Below, piece by piece: positions 24,593 to 29,839 of a stretch of 29,839 bases of DNA (positions within the stretch are counted from its first letter, which is position 1; every line of letters begins with the position of its first letter). Made by a program: the position numbers and the translations under genes. The notes beneath the pieces are model-generated. The model was given only the letters and a program-made list of their open reading frames with translations. It made no database searches and had not been told where the DNA came from. The stretch spans positions 17,893 through 47,731 of the forward strand of contig MU130624.1 in NCBI GenBank assembly GCA_015039465.1, in the 5' to 3' direction. Source of the DNA: Phlegmacium glaucopus. Its lineage: Eukaryota; Basidiomycota; Agaricomycetes; Agaricales; Cortinariaceae.

Positions 24593-25713
24593 CGTAGTTT
24601 AGGGCAGGGATAGAGTCGGATTTCGAACACATACTTCGTGTTTGTGGCCATTATATAACACAACACTGCTCTGCCGCGAAAGATGGAGTCCCAGCCCCAC
24701 CCAATGTCCATAGACTTGGACTTCCAATTCCCAAAGCAGATTGGTCTCGGTGTTAGTAGTGGTGAGCCTCTTTCACAGACCAAGGTATCGTGACAAACAA
24801 TCGTAAAGGCGCCGTAACGATAGGGAGGCCGGTGGGGCTAGCATAGGAAGTTCGAGGGAACTTGGTGGATCAAAGTTCGGGAGACCAGGTTACATGGCGG
24901 AAAACCTGCCGACCAGTACGGCCACCGAACAGACCAGTTACATGAATGCATGATGTAGCAGCGACGCGTTTACTTCAGCATGCTGAGACACTTTCCTTAA
25001 CCCTATCTAATCATTTCTACAATATCTTAGGGGCAGGTGGGCGTTGACACTGTAGTATTCCGACAGACTGTTTGGCCTGGGTCACCCGTGCGCGTGATCT
25101 CTTTGGATAATCTCGACTCTTCGGAATTATGAGTTCTATTTGTAGGATTCTTTTTGCTGGACCCCCGCAGCAAAAAAAGCCTTACGTTCTGGATCTCTGA
25201 GCTCCAGGGATTTTTTCAGTTATATGGGTTGGCCCTAAGCCACTTTTCGTTTTTCTGTGTGATCGGGTTCTTTATTCATGTTACAACTTATACAAGGCGC
25301 CGGAGGTTATGCGGTAAAGAGGATTAGTTGAAAATCAAATAAAAAAACAAGAAAATTTGGGTTGCTTACCTTATAGGGGCCAAGACAAGGATTGTATGCG
25401 AAGCTTGCAGAGCGGGTTGGGTCGTGTCGTGTTGTGTGTGCATGGGCCCGTGCTGTGTGACGTTAGGTAGGGCAGATGTACCGCCTCAGTTTGTACTCTT
25501 GTCGGACAAGTTGTTGTTGCCTATCGTTTCCGGCAGTGGTGGTGGGATAGATGATAAGAGGAAGATAAACAAGGTGATGACGATGGAATGAGAGCAAGAA
25601 GGGATCGTGAGAAAACAATTTAACCCTCGTGGACTATAGATCACTACCCATAAACTATACGCCGTTTGGAGCTGCAACATTTATATTCTTTCTTTAATTT
25701 TTTAAAAAAAACC
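24593..25713. other. Intergenic region, no gene recognised
   Basis: I see no conserved coding region. Contains a short perfect-stem inverted repeat at 25150-25179 and, further on, TG/GT-rich sequence (25415-25445). Confidence 0.4.
25150..25179. repeat. Short inverted repeat (hairpin)
   Basis: CTTTTTGCTG (25150-25159) pairs with CAGCAAAAAAAG (25168-25179) around a C-rich loop. It could form a small hairpin; no function assigned. Confidence 0.5.
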
Positions 25714-26645
25714 GAGGTCTTTACTCTCCCCCCTTATTCCACATGGAATCCACCTGGAATCCACCTGGAATCCACCCAATTCCACATGGATTCCACATGG
25801 ATTCCTAGTGATGGGCAGGGGTTTGGGAAACCCCTGGGGTACAAGGGTAAGGGTAAGGAGGGTCAGGGTCAGGGTACAGATTTTTTGACCCTTGAAAAAC
25901 CCTTACCCTTCTGGAGGGGTCAGGGTATTTTTGGGAATTTTTATTTCTCTGATACCAGAGTGATCTAACTGTTGTGTATCTATAAAATTCACTTTAAATC
26001 AGAGAAAAAGCAATCTAAAGAGGCCTCACTGCTTTCACAACAATCAGTAGCTTAAAATACTAGTCAAACCCTCTCTATTTCATTTAAAATCTATTGCTAA
26101 ACACCTTTAACACCCTGAACATGTTTTAAATAATAGCTACTTTGAAGGCTCCTTTGGATTACAAAGCTTGAGGAGGGATTTGGACCAAACCCTTGCACTA
26201 AACCCTGCTGGGGTTTTTTACCCTCCAACCCCTCAGAAACCCTTACCCTTACCCTCCAAAACCCTTACCCTCAGCCAAGGGTAAGGGTTTTTGGAGGGTA
26301 AGGGTAAGGGTCAGCCTAATTCCACCCCGGGGTTACCCTTGACCATCACTATGGATTCCATCATTCCATATGGAATATGTTTTGGCTCAGATCCCACCCA
26401 TTTTAGGCTCTTCATTCCATATGGAATCTGTATGGATTCCATGTGGAATGACAACGGAACAGCCAAATTCCATATGGAATGATGGAATGTCCACATGGAT
26501 TCCACATGGATTCCAGGTGGAATAAAGCCACAGATTCCATGTATATTCCATATGGATTCCACTATTTCCATCTCTATTCCATATGGATTCCACTATTTCC
26601 ATCTCTATTCCCTATGGATTCCATCTCTATTCCATATGGAACAAC
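25714..26645. mobile_element. Palindromic TTCCATATGGAA-repeat element with CTTTACTCTCCCCC end
   Basis: The left end GAGGTCTTTACTCTCCCCC (25714 on) is identical over 19 bases to one end of the MITE at 4043-4372. The interior, however, is an array of TTCCATATGGA, TTCCACATGGATTCC and TTCCATCTCTATTCC-type oligomers. The array is split by the 546 bp element at 25806-26351. I could not find the expected matching right end, so the element may be truncated near 26645. Its strings produce open frames on both strands, but none looks like a gene. Confidence 0.6.
25806..26351. mobile_element. 546 bp hAT-type MITE (ACCCTT family, copy 2)
   Basis: Ends TAGTGATGGGCAGGGGT (25806) and CCCTTGACCATCACTA (to 26351) are imperfect inverted repeats matching the outer element at 3860-12008. 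An 8 bp duplication TGGATTCC lies at 25798-25805 and 26352-26359; because the target is itself TGGATTCC-rich, chance contributes. Subterminal ACCCTTACCC arrays include a long palindrome at 26234-26312. The AT-rich middle has no coding region. Confidence 0.82.
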
Positions 26646-26682
26646 CATTAATATAATTTGTAGTGTCTTTGAAAAAATATAA

Positions 26683-26759
26683 GTGAGACCAGCATGAATT
26701 GAACCAGGGACCTTATCATCAACAAATCCAGTGCTCCAGCCCACTAAGCCATGGTACCA
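26683..26759 (-). ncRNA. tRNA-like sequence with pol III A and B boxes (degenerate tRNA or SINE head)
   Basis: On the minus strand, an A box TGGCTTAGTGGG (26751-26740) and a B box GGTTCAATTC (26705-26696) are spaced as in a tRNA. Folding by eye gives a plausible D arm and a loop TTTGTTG, which would place anticodon TGT (Thr-like). Acceptor, anticodon and T stems pair poorly, so a working tRNA is unlikely. A tRNA-derived SINE or tRNA relic fits better. Confidence 0.5.
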
Positions 26760-27740
26760 TGTACATTTGTAGAAAAAGTAATTCCGATATTCTGTTGCTG
26801 ACACATGGCCCATGCGCATACCCAAATATGGGTGCTTTCCACCCATCGCTTCCCACCCTTTCCCACCACCAACTCTAGCCTTGACGTCCATCTTGACGTC
26901 CATCACGATCACCCGCCGCCCACCACTGTCACAACTACCCACCACCTCTACGGCACCACCGTCACCAGCTCTATACCTACCACCTCCGCCCACCTTTTGA
27001 GTCACGATGCCACCTCGTTGATGAACATGCTGGTTCCCTGCCTTCGTTTTTCGCATTTTTGGCAGCAACGTCGCTCTACGTCGCCTCTTACACCAACTAT
27101 TTGCGGTTTTATTGCATAGATAAGTCTCTGGCCATTCGGTCGTCGCCTCTACTGTCCCAGAAGCTTCCTAAATGCCTTGGCTATATTTTGCTCGTACGAT
27201 CGCCCCCTTTTCCAGCAGTACCCGGACGACATTAGGTGTTCTGTCTCCCTTTCGCTCCCTTTCACCAGCGGTCACGTGTATAGTCATGCTTTTTCCATAT
27301 TTGGTAATGCTCACTCGTCTAAGAGTCATAGGCATGTCCACTGCCCAGACCGACGTCCCCTTATGCTACACCGAATCGTTTGGTGTCAAATCGTTGTTGC
27401 TACCCTACCAGTCGCTCCTATCCAGCGACAATCACCAGATCGAGAAGTTCCTTAACACCATTGGGCATTTTGGGTCGCTGATCATTTATATTCTTTTATC
27501 TCTCTTCGGTTACCTCAAACACTTTGTTTTCTTTATTTTTGATACATTTGCCATCGCTCCTTGATTGCCTCCCTATACCACATGTCTCCTGCCGGTCCTC
27601 GGAGTGACGACCAGTCCTCTTTCATTTATCGCCCACTATCCCTGATGTTTTGTCTCCCCATTTTGCCTAGTCCTTCTTGGACTCCTGTTTCATCATTTTG
27701 ATTTGTTTTATAGCTACCCATGTGCAACTTAGCCATGTGA
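26760..27740. other. Unassigned region
   Basis: Open frames on the plus strand (for example 26805-27119 and 27172-27564) are Ser/Pro/Thr- or Phe/Leu-rich, overlap each other and lack family motifs. I see no convincing gene. Confidence 0.35.
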
Positions 27741-27752
27741 TCTCCCCTACCT

Positions 27753-27762
27753 ACTATAAAAA
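27753..27762 (+). promoter_or_regulatory. TATA-box-like core promoter
   Basis: CTATAAAAAC, followed about 35 bp downstream by ACAAGGAATAATAAG and a pyrimidine-rich leader. The placement suits transcription of the plus-strand gene that follows. An LTR promoter is an alternative that cannot be excluded. Confidence 0.4.
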
Positions 27763-27907
27763 CATCCTGTAATTTAGTTACAAGGAATAATAAGAAAGTA
27801 TTCGCCTCTCTCCCCAGAGTATTGAATTAAGTCTTGTCATCGTCTCTCTCCTCATTCGCCTTCGTTTCATTGCGTTTTACTGTGAGTCGCCCATACAGCG
27901 ATTGTAC

Positions 27908-28021
27908 TTCGTCACTGCATCGCCCCTTCGTCACTGCGTCTCCCCTTTGTCACTGCATCTCCCCTTTGTCACTATGTCTCCCCTTTGTCACTGCGTCTCC
28001 CCTTTGTCACTGCGTCGCCAC
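27908..28021 (+). repeat. 19 bp tandem repeat, six copies
   Basis: Unit TTTGTCACTGCGTCTCCCC with one or two differences per copy (27908, 27927, 27946, 27965, 27984, 28003). Because 19 is not a multiple of 3, each copy shifts frame, which argues that this lies in a leader or intron rather than in a coding exon. Confidence 0.85.
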
Positions 28022-28126
28022 TCGTTTCGCCCGTCTCATATCTCGTCGCCCTACTTTAGTTGGAACCTTTCTGCATATACTTGACTCAGTGTTTAGGCCA
28101 CCGAAGCCCCGAGCCGCATCACATAG

Positions 28127-29839
28127 CCCTCCCGAACACACAAACGTGGGCCGTCAAATGCAGATGACAATGCAAGTAAGCCAAGCACGAAGAAGGCTCG
28201 GGGCAATGACGAAGGCATGAACCCTAAGAGAACGAGGAAACCAAGGTAAGTACCCCCCCCCCATATGAAACATGGACTCACGCTGACCGTGTAACAACCC
28301 CTTGCAGGAAAACTAGCAGCGTTAAGGCTGCGGAGGCTGCCAGCGAGGCACCTCCTGCTACATTGACCCCGTACGTACCCTGTCCCTCTTTTTTTTTAGC
28401 TAGACACTGATATATTTAAGCGCTGAGTGTGTGCTCGAGGCCAGTGGCGCCTCTGTTGCCCCTCTTGAGCGTCCCCGTGCCCCAGATGCCAAACACATGC
28501 CCTCCCCCCTACCATTCCAGGTGCTCGCCTCCGTTGTGCTGAGTGCCTTGCTAAGGTAGTTGAACAACCACCAAGCAGCGAGGACAACACAAGCAAAAGA
28601 CATGAAGATGAAGACAACAACAACAAAGTTGAAGACACCGGCAACAAGAACAACAACAACGAAGACAGCGCAGTCGAAGACAACAAAGACAACAAAGACA
28701 ATGCAGCCAAAGCCAAAGACAAAGACGACATGGTAGAAGACGCCAGGAACGATGCCCACAAAGACCAGACCGACGAAATCGAGGATGCCAGCAGTGATAC
28801 TGGGAGCGACAAAATCGAGGACGCCAGCAATGATGCCCAGGTAGTCTATTCTGACGATTTTGTTGACGCCTAGCAATGATACCGGGAGCGACAACAACAA
28901 CCCTGTCATCTCCATCATCCCTCCTGTCTCCCCTATTGTCCTTGTCATCAAAGGTATTTCATCAAAGTATTTCTATTATTTCTCTCGTTTTTCTTGTCTA
29001 ATTTATTTATTTTAGTACCAACTCCACCCATAAACCCTGTCCTTGATCAAGGTGGTCTGATTTCTCTCTCGTTTTTCTTGTATAATTTATTTATTTATTT
29101 TAGTATCAACTCCACCCATGAACCCTGTCCTTGATCAAGGTAGTCTTATTTCTCTCGTTTTTTTTTGTATAATTTATTTATTTATTTTAGTACCAACTCC
29201 ACCCATGAACCCTGTCCTTGATCAAGGTAGTCTTATTTCTCTCTCGTTTTTCTTGTATAATTTATTTATTTATTTTAGTACCAACTCCACCCATGAACCC
29301 TGTCCTTGATCAAGGTAGTCTTATTTCTCTCTCGTTTTTCTTGTATAATTTATTTATTTATTTTAGCACCAACTCCACCCATGAACCCTGTCCTTGATCA
29401 AGGTAGTCTTATTTCTCTCGTTTTTCTTGTATAATTTATTTATTTATTTTAGTACCAACTCCACCCATGAACCCTGTCCTTGATCAAGGTAGTCTTATTT
29501 CTCTCTTGTTTTTCTTGTATAATTTATTTATTTATTTTAGTATCTACTCCACCCATGAATCCTGTCCCTGATCAAGGTAATTCCTTTTTTTTTTTTTTAT
29601 TATTGTTTTGAAAATTTGTTGAATTTTTGAAAGATGTTGCAATGGGAAGTCCACCACCTCTCCATGGGTCTTCTCGAATGACAGGTGGTTTTATCTGAGG
29701 CAGGGCCTATGGTAATGTACTTAATCATGCTGACTTCAATTATGAGGATGATGAACATACCTTGGTTAAACCACAACTCACATTCAAGATTTATATTTAT
29801 GTTGAGACTGGTGATGTGTTGGCATTAAACAAGGTTCCC
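28127..29839 (+). pseudogene. Multi-exon Lys/Asn/Asp-rich protein gene with micro-exon array (runs off window, two stops)
   Basis: I do not recognise the family. Exons supported by codon sense and GT..AG borders are 28127-28245 (NADDNASKPSTKKARGNDEG, basic, possibly nuclear), 28308-28370 (KTSSVKAAEAASEAPPATL), and a region from about 28476 with two Cys pairs (CPRC, RCAEC). This continues into a Lys/Asn/Asp/Glu-rich tract (to about 28870) and PVISIIPPVSPIVLVIK (to 28953). Then come seven 36 bp exons (29016-29576) and an exon from 29634 to the window end (VAMGSPPPLHGSSRMTGGFI, later NHADFNYEDDEHTLVKPQL). The frame is interrupted by TAG at 28871, caused by an apparent extra T, and by TGA at 29696 (probably from CGA). 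Junctions around 28371-28475 are unresolved. The TAG lies inside a possible small intron, but splicing it would not restore frame, so decay is more likely. Confidence 0.5.
29016..29576 (+). repeat. Array of seven tandem 36 bp exons with near-identical introns
   Basis: Exons start at 29016, 29104, 29191, 29279, 29367, 29453 and 29541, each exactly 36 bp and encoding the peptide VPTPPMNPVLDQ across phase-1 junctions. The units repeat every 86-88 bp. The introns between them are 50-52 bp, start GTAGTC (GTGGTC once), and end TTATTTATTTTAG. The flanking introns (28954-29015 and 29577-29633) preserve the same phase, so any number of units keeps the frame. Confidence 0.88.

Noticed and set aside
26311..26602. 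Minus-strand reading frames with repeated ESIWNIHGI-type peptides
   Set aside because: Produced by the palindromic TTCCATATGGAA oligomers; no independent coding evidence.
27172..27564. 130-residue plus-strand reading frame, hydrophobic at its end
   Set aside because: No family motif, no splice or codon support, and it overlaps another open frame.
28396..28951. Long minus-strand reading frames rich in Val, Leu and Ser
   Set aside because: They are the antisense shadow of the plus-strand Lys/Asn/Asp-rich coding tract and lack any domain.

Overview
This window is eukaryotic and fungal, most likely from a mushroom-forming basidiomycete (Agaricomycetes). Genes are split by many 33-70 bp GT..AG introns. 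There is a NACHT-WD40 NLR-like gene of the type expanded in these fungi, BED-finger hAT transposons, and two decayed copies of the fungal splicing-factor gene cdc5. No bacterial operons, CRISPR arrays or rRNA genes are present. The whole window looks like a transposon-rich accessory region.

Left half. Positions 1-600 make sense only as an unreversed complement, with inverted CpG/GpC bias and good splice sites in that reading. This is probably a data artefact. A promoter-like stretch (601-1270) follows, then a cdc5 pseudogene (about 1290-3859 and 12009-12308) split by an 8.15 kb nested insertion. The outer layer is a non-autonomous hAT-type element of about 0.57 kb (3860-12008) rich in ACCCTT repeats. 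Inside it lie a 330 bp MITE (4043-4372) and a 7231 bp hAT element (4636-11866) with matching terminal inverted repeats and a perfect 8 bp target duplication. That hAT encodes a BED-finger transposase with one nonsense codon and, downstream on the same strand, a casein-kinase-1-like kinase.

Middle. After decayed coding debris (12309-14106) and a second copy of the 330 bp MITE family (14115-14382) comes the best-preserved gene: a minus-strand NACHT-WD40 protein (14982-19578). It has 8 exons, a consistent frame throughout, about 1399 residues and 13 nearly identical WD40 repeats. Its N-terminal exons are themselves duplicated. A second, truncated cdc5 pseudogene (20990-22326) follows.

Right half. 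A broken aminoglycoside-phosphotransferase-like gene (minus, 22380-23281) and an apparently intact SAM-dependent methyltransferase (minus, 23510-24592, 3 exons, 307 residues) lie in tandem. Next is a nest of elements at 25714-26645: palindromic TTCCATATGGAA repeats interrupted by a second copy of the ACCCTT element with a perfect 8 bp duplication. A tRNA-like sequence with pol III boxes follows (26683-26759). From about 27750 to the end is a plus-strand gene with a 19 bp tandem repeat near its start, a Lys/Asn/Asp-rich region, and a tandem array of seven 36 bp exons separated by seven near-identical introns of about 51 bp.

Functional picture (inference). The NLR-like gene is probably a non-self-recognition receptor in a fast-changing region. 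The surrounding hAT families have inserted into one another and into cdc5 debris. Several reading frames are closed by single nonsense codons. The most unusual items are the micro-exon array, the kinase-carrying hAT element and the unreversed-complement segment.
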